A stretch of 64,000 nucleotides of DNA from Theocolax elegans (GCA_026168455.1 CM047425.1:39200118-39264117); one strand, 5' to 3'; counted from the first letter of the stretch, positions 1 through 11,547 are shown. Notes: generated from the sequence alone by a model not told the origin. Translations and numbers: made by a program.

Positions 1-112
1 CTCCGATAATGCTGATGTAAATAAAAACATCCTCGCGCTCAGAGCCCACGAAGCTAGTCGACCAGACGGGACATGAAAATCGACTAGCCACAGTGTTCCT
101 CAAGCATGTAAA
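1..112 (-). repeat. Inverted single copy of the ~241-bp satellite
   Basis: This stretch matches, in reverse complement, the core of the units at 7894-8590: the shared block reads CTCAGAGCC..ACG, then GTCGACCAGACG, then GAAAATCGACTAGC. The repeat is cut by the window edge, so its true left end is unknown. It and the 8-kb array are in opposite orientation and bracket everything between them. Confidence 0.8.
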
Positions 113-612
113 AGTGGTGCGAAAATGGATCCAGAAACAGCTCATGCAGAAAGTTTCTATATTGTTTTTAGATGAAAAAACTGTAAAATTGAAAATCCTA
201 AGTGATCGGCTTCCCAAGTTATGGACGCTTTTGTGTTACGTTAAGCGCATTCATGAATAGCCAAGTAGAGCATTTGTGTACACACGTATAATTCTTTCAG
301 TAATTCCGTGTAACAGAAACTGAGTATGTATTGATCATTTATTGTTGATATCATTATTGCTAAATATTTTGTCGATTGAAAAATTGAATGGAATAATTTT
401 TGAAATGGAAACCATTTTGTGGAATGGAAACCACTTTTAGCGTAACCCATGATCAACCACGAGGACATAGTGGTTAACTGATCACATTTTTGTTTTTTTT
501 GTATTTTTTTTTGTTTTTTCTTCTGTTTTTGTCGGCTTTTTATTTTTTTTTTTCATTATATTCAGCATATTATATAAAATATTGTTGAATAACGATAAGA
601 TACTTTTAAGAG
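113..612. other. AT-rich spacer, no gene seen
   Basis: No open frame here has recognisable protein motifs. A long run of T-rich sequence (480-560) lies just downstream of the broken minus-strand gene and may be its 3' flank. Confidence 0.5.
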
Positions 613-2870
613 TTAAAGGTGTAGCGATGAGAATTCTACGACAGCTTTCTGTAAATTTGGTAGATAAGTCTCACGTTGATAACCGTTTACTTTATAACGT
701 TCCCAAAACTTCAAGAAATCACGATGAATTGATTCACCACTCAGCTCTGACCAAAAACCTAAGCCATTATTTCTTTGAAAGAACTGAAAACCTTCTTGTG
801 CATGTGAAACAATTACGTGGATCTTCAATGTTTCTGAAAGTTTTCAAGACTTTCCAAAGCTGCTTTCAGTTCTTTAATATAATTATCAGGTGAAGGTCCT
901 ACTTTTCCAGAGGTGAAACAACAATTTACCACCTTATCCATAGCTTTGAAAGCTGCAATGTGCGGTATAACTTTAAAAATACCTACATCTCTATATATTT
1001 CTGGATCTTTTAGCCTATCTGACTCTTTCAGCAATTTCCTACATGCATTGCCTTCAAAAGCATCACCATGATAGTTTTTCGAAACTAAATTGAGCTTGCG
1101 TGGCCACGATATAGCTTTCTCTAGACCTAACAGGGGATCCAAGCCTTGCCAAAATACATGATTTACAAAGCCTTGCAGGACATGTAATTAAGGTATCACA
1201 CATTTCTGTAAAACATAGTTAATATCATCTTCATCTAAAATACGAAGATTGATAGTGCTATGACACTTTCTACTACATTCCTTCTCTTCTCCTTGGTTCC
1301 TTAGGAGGCAGTATCTTTCATAATCTCTTCTCAAGTCGCCATAAGTTTTCAAATTTGTACAATTTTCCATTTCTTCACTATCAGATACCCTTGTAGTAGC
1401 ATTATCATTGGAACTGGTTTCAGAAGTCAATTTGTGTCTTAAATCACTTAAGGAGACAAAACAATATGGACAAGGAAATGTTGATGTTGCGGTTTGTTGT
1501 CCATTAACTATCAGCAAAAGCTTGAAGTCTGCAACAAATTTGAAAGAGATATTATTGAGTTGGATCAAGTCAAATAAAAGCTTAATATTTGCGTGAGTTT
1601 CTTTTATTCCAGGAACCACACACAACAATAGCAACCTATTTACACTAGATAGCTTACCTTTTTTGCTTAGACGACCTCCTTCAGTGTAGAGTATTCTCTT
1701 ATCATTGTTTAGTTTCTCTTATCATTCAGTATCATAATTTTCCTGCATGGAATTTTCTTCTTGTTTGGGTGAATAATTATCAGGCGTAATACACGAACTA
1801 ATTTTTAAAAAATTTTGCCCTCCATCGGCCATAACTTTGATGCAACAGTCGCCTACTAAATTTCTACTTTCGATAACTTGTTCTACAAGTTCTTCAGTAT
1901 CGGCATAGACGACAGGACGTAACTGGTTTTTTGCATCCGTTGCGCTTTCACAGTTGAATTCATAAACACCCGTTTTGTAAACATCTATCAATTCTTTCGA
2001 CTTTTTCGACATATGCTCTCGATAATTTTTAGGGATAGACATTTTACCAACATTACACCTTATAAAATTGATAATTTTTCTCATCTCATTTTGTGAAGCG
2101 TCTAGTTGAACTCGAAAATTATCTAAATTATTTACGTCAAAGGCCACGTTCTTGTCAACTTTATGTATTGTGATCTCTTTACTTCGCCTAGCAGTGATCA
2201 TATTTAAATCAATATTGGCCCGCCTGCCACTTTTGTCCTGATTGGATTCTACATTGCATTTTATAACATGCAATGTTGCAATTTGCTGTTAGATTTTCTG
2301 AGGAAGTTTTTTAACTATTTTTATGGCATTATCCCTGAGATTTTTGCATTCATGAGCTTTACCTTTGCCAATTTCTTGAAAACATGTAATGCAATATTTT
2401 ATTGAATCAACAGAATCATAACTTTTATTTAGATCGAGCTTCTCTGATTTATGTGATTCATAATATCCAGTAGAAATGTCAATTTCTTTATTTATATCCC
2501 TAAAGTTTCCTCTGCCTTTTTCAACTTTTATGTGTCCTTTGGACTGAGCAGTCAAACGTAACAATTACAAGCGTTATTTAAACGAGTTTCTTTTGCCACT
2601 ACCATCTCTTTGTAGTTAGGCATAGCTGGTACTTGCCGATTGAAAATTTCTTTTTCAATATCAGGTAGTGTTAAATAACAAGTCCTACATATGCTCACAG
2701 GATATCTTTCATCGTTTGAATCGAAATCCATAGATATAAACTTCTGTATGAGTTTTTCAGTAGATTTACTTATTAAAAATTTATCTGGTTTTTTTTCCAA
2801 AATCAATTTTACGACCACAAGCTCCACATACTTTCTTTCTATTATCATGATGAGAATACCGAGGAGGCAT
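613..2870 (-). pseudogene. Broken zinc-finger/DDE-like transposon gene
   Basis: A gene of about 750 residues reads leftwards but is cut into at least six pieces by stops and frameshifts. The best start is an ATG at 2870-2868 (MPPRYSHHDN..), followed at once by the CGAC zinc pair; a frameshift at an A-run near 2805 moves the frame. Further zinc pairs follow: SICRTC, then CNCYVC, then CITC with HEC. Later pieces hold VMADGGQNF (near 1820), FVADFKLL and FPCPYC (1450-1530), DAFEGNACRKLL (near 1050) and a C-terminal GFWSELSGESIHRDF (near 740). This motif order matches my memory of a multi-copy, transposon-like protein family in insects and cnidarians. The two Asp and the late Glu could be a DDE triad, but that is inference. 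Four pieces share one frame (2564-825), so several breaks are simple stops; one lies at 2289-2291. Superfamily not assigned, and no terminal repeats found. Confidence 0.55.
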
Positions 2871-3118
2871 TTTAAAAACGTAAGTTTAAAAAATGCAACT
2901 GAAACTCGGGAGGGTTGGATGGCTTTTCCTCTGATGTATATATGACTTCGACATACATTTTTCGATTACGGGTTTCCATGCGCCACTTAGCGGTATCAAA
3001 ATAAACTTTTAATTGTGTCATATATTTATAAAACACCAACTCTATGAAAATTAGATGATGCATTTTGAAATACGTCGGAGAAACGACGAAACAATTGAAA
3101 TATGGATTTGTTTATTAA

Positions 3119-3700
3119 GCCATCATATCGTTGCACGCAACTCCTATAGGGTCTGTCGCTGTAGACTAAGAGAGAATATGATAAAATTCGAATTTTTCAG
3201 ATTTTAACGATTTTTGAACACAATTTCTTATTTTATACTTGTTATACAGTTAAAATATTTATTAATAATATGTTTATTAATAATAATATTTAAATAATTG
3301 TAGTTTAACACATAAAGCACGACATTGAGTGTCGGCATAATACAATGTATTTTAAAGTAGGTGGTGCGGGCGGTAGACTCGGTGCACGCACCTCCTATAG
3401 AATCCGTCGCTTTAGCCTGAGAGAGGTTATGTTTCCATTCGTATTTTTCTAATTTTAACGATATTTTAACATAAATTCAAATTTTGTACTTGTTATACAC
3501 TTAAAATATTTATTAATTATATGCCTCTACCCAGTTTTCGAGATGTCAATAATTTAAATAATTGTAATTAAACAACAATGCACCCAAGATTCAGTGTCCG
3601 CATAGTACAATCTATTTGAAAGTACGAGGTGCGCGCGGCAGACGGTCCAAATCGGTGCACTCACCTCCCACAGAATTCATCGCTGTAGACTGAGAGAGGT
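3119..3700. repeat. Three degenerate ~250-270-bp repeats
   Basis: The phrase TGCACGCA.CTCCTATAG followed by GTCGCTGTAGACT.AGAGAG recurs at about 3131, 3382 and 3655, and each copy is followed by similar AT-rich sequence. A lone copy of the core (GTGCACGTACCTCCTAG) lies near 9392. No coding content. Confidence 0.7.
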
Positions 3701-4917
3701 TATATGGTAAATGAATTTATTGATCTCCACAAGCCAAAGAAACATTCTTCACAACTCAAGTAAGGCGGACTGTATTAATACCAGCCACTTTAGAAACCTC
3801 ACAGGATGAGTGTTTGAAAAAAGTCTAAGACAAGATAAGTAAAAAAAAATATAAAATTTAATTGAATGTAGTATAAAATTAATAAAAACTTAAAAAGACG
3901 GAAAAAAATAAGAAAGGAAAAGAAAATGTATTGTATTTCGCTCTGAGTATGCCTGGTGGGCTCATTAGTAGAGTCCAGGCATCTCGTCTCTAGATACAGA
4001 TGAAAGATATAAAAATTTTTGCAAACCAGCTCTATCCCGACGAGGAAGACATGGGGTATATATATGCCCTACCAATAGCAAACTTTAATAAGTGCCACAT
4101 ATTAACAGGTAGCCCCCTAACGCACTTACATAGAACTAATGTCTTAATCGTTAGAATATTGTTACATAAAGCATATTTGTGATCTAACGCCATATAATTT
4201 TAAAATTTGAATTTTTCCAACTATTAGAAAATTCGTGAATTTATTGCTTGTTTACACTATAAGTTATATGATAAATGAATTTATTGATCTCCACAAGCCA
4301 AAGAAACATTCCTCACAACTCAAGTAAGGTGGACTGTATTAATACCAGCCACTTTAGAAACCTCACAGGATGAGTGTTTGAAAAAAGTCTAAGACAGGAT
4401 AAGTAAAAAAAAAAATTAAAATTTAATTGATTGTAGTATAAAATTAATAGAAACTTAAAAAGACGGCAAAAAAATTAGAAAGGAAAAGAAAATGTATTGT
4501 ATTTCGCCCTGAGTATGCCTGGTGGTCTCATCAGTAGAGTCCAGGCACCTCGTCTCTAGATACAGATGAAAAATATAAAAATTTTTGCAAACCAGCTCTA
4601 TCCCGACGAGGAAGACATGGGGTATATATGGCCTACCGACAGCAAACTTTAATAAGTGCCACATATTAACAGGTAGCCCCCTAACGCACTTACATAGAAC
4701 TAATGTCTTAATCGTTAGAATATTGTCACATAAGGCATTTTTGTGATCTAACGCCATATAATTTTAAAATTGAAATTTTTCCAACTATTAGAAAATTTGT
4801 GAATTTATTGCTTGTTTACACTATAAGTTATATGATAAATGAAATTATTGATCTCCACAAGCCAAAGAAACGTTCCTCACAACTGAAGTAAGGCGGACTG
4901 TATAAATACCATTCTAC
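3701..4917. repeat. 564-bp tandem duplication, about 2.1 copies
   Basis: The phrase ATTGATCTCCACAAGCC with its downstream sequence starts at 3701, 4265 and 4829, exactly 564 bp apart each time. Copies 1 and 2 are nearly identical along their length; copy 3 stops after about 90 bp. Each unit contains a short inverted motif (GCCTGG..CCAGGC) and poly-purine runs. Open frames in the units are not conserved between copies and look accidental. This may be the edge of a satellite or a local duplication. Confidence 0.85.
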
Positions 4918-5943
4918 TGTAAACAATTATAAACAAACATTATCTTTTTTAGACTTAATGTGTATCTGGCAGTATGACAAACAACTACTGACTAAAAAAA
5001 TTTATTTCCGCAACGTAATTGTTTAATTATTTTTAATATTATAAGACGGACATGTCCGCGTCTGTCCGTACGTACATACGTTTCCATTTTCTTTAATTAA
5101 TTTTATGAGATCTTATGTACCATTAATTATTACAATTGCACAAAAAACTGTAAACACAGTTTATAGACTGATTTATTTAATAAAATTTTTCTAATTATTA
5201 ATATACATATACTTTTCTTTTAATTCGTATTACTATCTCTCTGTTTAGTACGAGGTACAATTTTCTCGAGGTGTTTATTAATAGGGACTTTTACCTTATT
5301 AAAATAAAATTTGTAAGAACCTATGTAATATTAAACCTATGAGGAATTTTGAAAATTGTGCTTTTTTGTAGAGGTTCTATTGTTGCTTTTAAGTTATTAA
5401 GGAATATATTCAGAACCTTTATAACATTTTCTTCTATAGATTATTTGGCAGTATTTATTCAGTTTTTCATTATGAGATATTTGGGCTACAGCACTATTTT
5501 ATAGAAAATATGATATCGAGTTTTGGTTATCCTGAGATTTTTAAACACGAAATTTAAACACTTTTTTCTATGGGTAAATTGGTAGTAATATGCAATTATT
5601 TATGATAGGGTGTTTGGGCAGCAATAGTATTTTTATAAAAAATATGTTATTAAGTTGGCTAATCGCGGATTATATAGACATCCTTTATAAATATTTTTTT
5701 GTGGGTAATTTGGCAGAAATATACAGTAATATCATTTTGCTTTTCTGCTTTTATATAGTCTGCTTTAGGATATGTGCATTATTTCATTTATTTTGCACTG
5801 TTTGTAACAATTCATCAATCATCCCTTTAATAATATCAATAATGAAAATTATATAAACTAGAAGCAATTTAATTCATTATATTTTTTTATCATAATTTTT
5901 TTATAGAGCATAGTTTATCAAAGCTTATGTTTGTCATAATTTT
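4918..5943. other. AT-rich spacer with two shared modules
   Basis: No gene seen. Two pieces recur near the terminal minisatellite: module a (about 4911-4985, ACTGTAAA.AATTATA..AACA and CTTTTTTAGACTT) matches 59569-59640, and module b (about 5070-5143, TACGTACATACG then ACCATTAATTATTACAATTG) matches 59315-59404. Their order is swapped between the two loci. Confidence 0.6.
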
Positions 5944-6394
5944 TCTATAATTTATTTTTTTTTGTGCACTCTTTTTCCTGGCACTTCCTACCGTTTATCC
6001 TCTGGGGGACTTTAACGGTGTCCACCTACCACCTATGTGTAGGTGCTTTATCCCACCCTTAAAAACCCCACCATATCGCATTCGCCCGGGGTTATGCCCG
6101 TGGATGAGGGAAACCTGTGAAGCAGGGAAAACCTCACCCGAGATTGCCGGTGTATTCGAAACATTCTTTTTGGGTGTCAAAGTCACATTGCGTAGGCCTT
6201 GACACCGAAACCGAATGTTTCACACCTCCCGCTCATGTTGTGAAGTGTGGAAAAACACCTAACCGATCCCGAAAGCCGCACAAGAATGGTGTCACCCATC
6301 CAAGTACGAACCGCACTCAGTTCTGCTTAACTTTCGTGATCGGCCGAGATGCGTCTCCGCCACTCCGCCACCGCGTCGGTCTATAATTTATTTT
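5944..6394 (-). mobile_element. 5S-rRNA-headed SINE with 15-bp TSD
   Basis: An insert of about 421 bp (5959-6379) lies between two perfect copies of TCTATAATTTATTTT (5944-5958 and 6380-6394). On the minus strand it begins with 5S-rRNA-like sequence (6355-6290) that keeps the internal promoter parts GATCACGAAAGTTAAGCAG (A-box side) and GTACTTGGATGGGTGAC (C-box side). It ends in a short A-run just before the left duplication, as expected of a retroposed transcript. The body contains a long hairpin: 6159-6182 pairs with 6200-6223. The head is clearly diverged from a real 5S gene, and its 5' and 3' thirds are replaced, so it is not a functional rRNA gene. The class is the SINE3 type (5S-derived). 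Confidence 0.8.
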
Positions 6395-6928
6395 AAATAA
6401 TAAATATAAGATAATAAAATGTTTGTATATTTTATTTTATCACTACTCTTTTATGTAAATAGGTATAATTATTTATTGTAATAATTGTATAATATTCAAA
6501 ATTTACGTAAACAAATTTTGAAAATAGCGAACGAAGCGAGTATTATAGTAAAATTTATATTAAATTATTTAGGGTAACACTTAAAGACACACTTGAATTT
6601 TTAGATTTATGTAACCTCATTATGCAGCCAGTAATAAAATCATAATAATATCGTAATGCTAGTGCAAATTCAATATACGAACATGAAGGGTTAAAAATTG
6701 AATAAATACAAGAATCTTTTTTTGCAATAATGATGCAAAATAATTTGTAAATTGTTTTATATTATATTGACCCTTTGAAGCATACATTTATCAAAGAAAA
6801 TGCTGTGTTCTTTTAAATTTGTTTATAAACGTGTAACAAATAAATATTTGGAAGGTTTATGTGCAAATTAATCACATATAGTAACAAATAACAATTATTT
6901 TAATTGAACAAAAAAAATTTATACATAT
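6395..6928. other. AT-rich spacer with a piggyBac-MITE end
   Basis: No gene seen. At about 6770-6797 the phrase CCCTTTGAAGCATACATTT matches the right terminus of the foldback element at 51510-52528, so this is a fragment of that family. An ACCC/GGGT-poor AT background fills the rest. Confidence 0.5.
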
Positions 6929-7174
6929 TAGGTTTATAAACTAATCTATTAATGTAAAGAACCTAAATGGTCCATCGTTGACCAATTTGATTTCAGACTG
7001 CAACTTGTAAAATTTGATTGACTCCGAGTAATCAAAAATGAAATTAACAAGATCTTTAAATTTTATTTTTGATTACTCGGTCTCAAGCAGATTTTATAAT
7101 TGGCGTTCTGAAGTCAAATTGGTCAACAAAGGACCCTTTAGGTTCTTTACATTAATAAATTATTTTATAAACCT
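6929..7174. mobile_element. 242-bp foldback MITE with TA target site
   Basis: The element (6931-7172) is nearly palindromic throughout. The left end GGTTTATAAACTAATCTATT mirrors the right end read backwards, and the arms continue through AATGTAAAGAACCTAAA, TTGACCAATTTGA and GATTACTCGG to a short central loop. TA dinucleotides flank both ends. Length, inverted arms and TA duplication fit a Tc1/mariner-mobilised MITE; there is no coding capacity. Confidence 0.75.
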
Positions 7175-7721
7175 ATTATGGAGATTTCTAAGATAATTCC
7201 CGGCATAACCTCAAATTACTCTTGAATGACGTGTCACTTTATAATTCATTAGCTATTTATTTATCTTTCTAAAGACTTGATGGTCTAATGAATTCGGGCA
7301 GTAACAGAAATAGGTTAGGTTAAGTATTGAGAAAATTAATTGAAGAACCTTATTTGAAATTAACTTTACTTTTACGTTAATAAAGTTTAAGAAATATATA
7401 TTAATCATTTATGGAAATATAATCACTTTTTTAAACATGATATTGATTTATTCGCGACCAGTAACAATAGTCTTTATATATAGAAATGTATACGCACAGC
7501 TCTTACACTTTAGACGAGAACACAAATACGACTTTATGGCGCTATAATAGACATAGAAAATGTTCTTCAGAAAACAGAAAAAAAAATTTAGTTAGTGAAA
7601 TCTATGTGCTCAAAAGTTATTCTATCCACAAACAGTGAATTTTTTTACATTTTTTTTAACACCGACTGTGTTTACCGATATTTAACTCAAAATCTATCAT
7701 CTTTCACTATATAACATTATA
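7175..7721. other. AT-rich spacer
   Basis: No supported feature. A GGTTAGGTTA motif occurs near 7312, common in insect intergenic DNA but too short to be informative. Confidence 0.4.
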
Positions 7722-7893
7722 TATGTTCATTCGTTGCTAATTATGTCTAGAATTTATCCTTCTGGGTTAGAATTATAAATCTCAAGGTGAATGTTACATA
7801 AACTACATATCAATATTCAAATTGAAAAAAGTGTAAGATCGTCCGAATTGATTTTTTTATACAAAAGTCTAAAAAAAGCTTGAAGCAATTCCT
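7722..7893 (+). mobile_element. Internal fragment of the GGGCTATTTC element family
   Basis: The stretch with GCTAATTATGTCTAGAATTT, CTTCTGGGTTAGAAT and GTCTAAAA.AAAGCTTG.AGC aligns with 26369-26540 of the 715-bp element and with parts of 28680-28810 and 32460-32600. Both termini are missing; it abuts the ~241-bp satellite. Confidence 0.65.
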
Positions 7894-8590
7894 TTCAAAT
7901 AGTCAACCGCAGTATTTATTAAATCGCACCTGTGCATTTATAGAATAAATAAATATTTCATGCAGTCTGCGCTTATACACCTCTTGAGAACCTACAAGGC
8001 TAGCCAATTTTCACGTCACGTCTGGTCGACTACCTCCGTAGGCTCTGAGCGCGCGGATGTTTTTATTTATACGAGAATTATCGCAAGTTTTCATTGTTAT
8101 ATAGAAAATACATAATCTTCAGGAACTAGTTAAACGTAGTATATATTAAATCACACTTATGCATTGATAGCCTCATTGTTATAGGTTAAAATAAATAAAT
8201 AATTCAATCAGGCTGCGCTAATACGCCTCTTGAGGACCTACATAGCTAGTCGATTTTCACGTCACGTCTGGTCGACTACCTCCGTAGGCTCTGAGCGCGC
8301 GAATGTTTTTATTTACACGAGAATTATCGAAGGTTTTTATTGTTATAAATAAAATATTTAATATTCTGAAACTAGTCAAACGTAGTATTTATAAAATCGC
8401 ACTTGTGCACTGATTGCCTCATTGTTATAAGTTGAATAAATAAAAAGTTTGTCTATGCTGCGCTAGTACACCTCTTGAGGACCAAGAAGGCTAGTCGATT
8501 TTCACGTCACATCTGGTCAACTAGCTCCGTAGGCTCTGCATGCGCGGATATTTTTATTTACATGAGAATTATCGATGTTTATTATTGTTA
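7894..8590 (+). repeat. ~241-bp satellite, about 2.8 units
   Basis: The marker GTCGACTACCTCCGTAGG recurs near 8026, 8267 and (with two changes) 8508. Each unit carries a CCTCTTGAGGACC block, a GATTTTCACGTCAC block and a GATGTTTTTATTTA block. The third unit is the most diverged. An opposite-orientation copy opens the window (1-112). Confidence 0.8.
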
Positions 8591-8601
8591 TAGATATATA
8601 T

Positions 8602-8954
8602 GGGCTATTTCACGTCAAGTGGTGCGATGAAAATTTTAAATCGGTCCAAATTTGAGAACAGGCTGGAAATATCTTCCAAGTCGCTGGTAGATAAGTTCTA
8701 AAGATTATTTTGAACAAAAGATGTTTGTAATGTTTTTTCAAAAAAATCAATAGATTTTGAGATAAAAGGCTTTAAATATAGTAATTTTTCTAAAAAATTG
8801 AAAAATTTCCATTTTTCATGGTGGAATAACTCTTAGGCAAATTATTTTTAACACCTAAAATTTTTTTTCTATCTTCTGGATGGTATTTCCAGCCTGTTCT
8901 CAAATTTTGGAGTGATTTAAAATTTTCATCGTACCACTTGACATGAAATAGCCC
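8602..8954. mobile_element. 353-bp MITE, GGGCTATTTC family, copy 1
   Basis: Termini GGGCTATTTCACGTCAAGTG (left) and its inverse (right, ending 8954) form inverted repeats of roughly 75 bp. The arms include the phrase GAGAACAGGCTGGAAATA on both sides. The element sits in a (TA)n context, so a TA duplication is likely but cannot be proved. Longer relatives lie at 26343-27057 and 57410-57928. Confidence 0.8.
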
Positions 8955-9547
8955 TATATATATATATGTTTCTTTTCTTACTTTTTAGGTGAAGCCAGTA
9001 GGGGTGTCGTAAATTTTTATATATATTTAAGTATTAGTGCACAAGGTAATATAATAGTAATCTTGGCTTATATATCCCTTTATCACTCAAGTTTTAACGT
9101 CAAAAATTTATCGTCAGTACTAGCTCGTGCCTTGAATGATAACCTGTGTGAATATAACAAGAATATGTATTCCAATATTTTCACCTACGGTTTATATTTC
9201 AAGATACGAGCTTGAATTTGACGTTTAAGGGATACAGTAATTGTGTCTAATTAATCATGTTTTCGAATAAACGCGTATTTTAATTCAACATTTATACATA
9301 TATGTAAATATTGAGTAAGGTTTGGAAAGGTCTGAATTTAAAGTAATTGTTCACTAACTAAGACTATGAGCGTGTATCCCACGTGCCAATCGGTGCACGT
9401 ACCTCCTAGCGGAGTCTATCGCTTGCTCGCATATTTACAAGTCACCAATATTACGTATCTCGTAAGGCACTTGGGCTTCCTACTTTAAATGTATTTAAAT
9501 ACATTACGTTAAACCGTCTACAATACCAATCAATACAGTACAGTGGT
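8955..9547. other. Spacer between MITE and solo LTR
   Basis: No gene seen. A lone core of the 3.1-3.7-kb repeat lies near 9392. Near-inverse phrases around TATATATCCCTTTATCACT (about 9068) and AAGGGATACAGTAATT (about 9227) hint at another short foldback, but the arms are weak. Confidence 0.4.
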
Positions 9548-11088
9548 ATGTTGTCACACTGCACTGGGGATCAGGGTGCGGGTGATACAGTCTATATAAG
9601 TTATAAAAATAAGAGAATTTATTAACTAAATACAGGTTAATTACACGGTTGCCAGTCGCGTTCGCGGCTATATTTAACGGCTGCTAGCTATTATCAATTA
9701 AAACGTAATTAATTACATCGTAATTGATGGCTCGTATTTTGGATCGTATTTTGGCTCATAAGAATTACACGCATGGCGATATAACGAATAAACGATCGAA
9801 TATCCGCTCGATCGACGGAAATGGCGACGCTGGCCACGTGTGCGGTTACGCGCGAATAGGGGCAATAGCGGCACACATACTTTACGAGGAGAGGAACACG
9901 GGTATAAGGTAGCACGTTGCACAAACCTTGCACGACTATCACCCTCTCCCGGTTGCACACGGATGCACGCTCTCACATGCTCTTTTTCTCGTTAACGGCA
10001 AAACGGTTCACAAATAGCCTTGTTGCGTCCGCTTACGGCCGTGTTCCCGAGCTCTCTTCTTCGTCCTGCGAGAACGCCGCGCGCATGCGTCGCGACCGTC
10101 TCCGCGCAGTGCGAGCGCGGCCTTATAGCGAGAGCGGCTTGATATTGTTGTCAGCGTTCTGCCATGCTGTTCGATCAAGACGACGATGACGTCGAGGACG
10201 AGTTGGCAACGACGAGACTGCTGTTTGGTAATTATTATTTCGTTCCTTGTTATTTATCAGCTAATCGATCTATGAGTTGGTTTCAGGTGGACGGCGAACC
10301 TTACTGCCGTGGTTAACGGGTCGTGGCTGCTCGGCGTATATGAGTACGTGTCGCTTTCTCTGTCTCTCTCTATTTCGTGGCTTCTTGGCTGCTGAGACGT
10401 CTCTTCACGACGTCGGCTCCGGATGTTGTTCCTCGGGTCTACTGCGCGTCTGCTATTACACGGTAAGGAGTAACTTGGCTGGCGCCTTGCTATTTAGTTA
10501 GTATATGTGAGCAATGTTTATGCTCACATAACCTCTAACCCTGGCTCCTATACACCTCTACTCCTGTACACAGTCTTGTGTACTCCTATCTGCTTCTTAG
10601 TATTGAAAACATACTTATTAATATGCTTTACAGGTTGATCTTCCTGTACGAGTTTTGTTGCTGCTGAGTGGCTCCTTCAGTATTGAGGCTACTCCGGATA
10701 TGCTGCTGTGATTGCTACAAGAGCCGTCTTCCTTATGCTTTGGACCTCGCTGCCCTGTCTATGCTCTTGTGCTGACTTTATACTCAGCTGATGTCTCCAG
10801 ACTCTCCGAGTACTGTTCGCTCTGTACGTGGCTTCTTGGTGGCTAATGGTCTTCTCAAATCCTGGGTGTGCTAGCTCCGCTTCAGTTGCAGGGTATGGCT
10901 TGTTCGGTGTTAGGCATGTTTTTATAGGGTTTAGGGAATTATATTCGATAATGGGTAAATAGGGATGTGTGTGCTCGGTGCTAGGCGTATTATATATAGG
11001 ATTTAGGTAAATATATTGGATAATGGGTAGGTAGGGATGTGTGTGCTCGCTTCGCATCATGACAGGCACACTTGCCTTGTCACAATGT
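9548..11088 (-). mobile_element. Solo LTR of the 10.7-kb Gypsy family
   Basis: 9552-11084 is the reverse complement of the Gypsy LTR described below, diverged along its length. It starts TGTCACACTGCACTGGGGAT and ends CTTGCCTTGTCACA, and is flanked by ATGT on both sides (9548-9551 and 11085-11088). No PBS, gag or pol lies beside it, so it is the product of LTR-LTR recombination. At 1,533 bp it is slightly longer than the intact LTRs; it has a local duplication of the phrase ACCGAGCACACA..CATCCCTA on its minus strand (near 10920-11045). Confidence 0.9.
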
Positions 11089-11543
11089 ATAGATTAATTA
11101 TTATACTTATGAAATTTAAAATGTAACTTTATTTAACAAGTATATAAAATGACGTAATACAATAATTTTCGACAATTATTGGCTAGAATTGAACACGAAA
11201 CATAATTAAAATAAACATGAATATATAATTAATAATTAAAAATACGTATCTAAAAGTGTATATTATTGTACAAAATGTAAAAAGCAAAATCTATAATACA
11301 AAACCTAATTAAATTAGGTAATATGCTGAAACTATATACATACATGTATAAACTATGTATACAAATCTGAGAATGTTAAGATTTCCCTGGACGAAATATT
11401 CATAAAAGCATTATTTATATATGTATAGGCAATTCTTTGGCAAATTAATATTGAGACAAAATATTTTTGGTTTTCTGTATCATTTGAGAATGTCTTTTCC
11501 TCCATGTTTTGGTTATAGTGGAAAATTGACTAATTCAATGTAA
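11089..11543 (+). repeat. Dispersed repeat split by the Gypsy element
   Basis: The right end of this stretch (GACTAATTCAATGTAA before the target duplication) continues after the element at 22211 and aligns with the uninterrupted sequence at 54432-54463 and beyond. The rest is AT-rich with no gene. Confidence 0.55.
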
Positions 11544-11547
11544 ATAC

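Noticed and set aside
4000..4182. 60-codon frame in the 564-bp unit
   Set aside because: The second unit has a deletion that breaks the frame, so it is not maintained.
5590..5856. Hydrophobic 88-codon frame
   Set aside because: AT-rich composition alone gives Phe/Ile/Leu codons; no homologous copy or regulatory context.
6290..6355. Functional 5S rRNA gene
   Set aside because: Only the middle matches, with many changes; the sequence is the head of a retroposed element with target duplication.
7312..7321. GGTTAGG telomere-like motif
   Set aside because: Only about two units; no tandem TTAGG array in the window.
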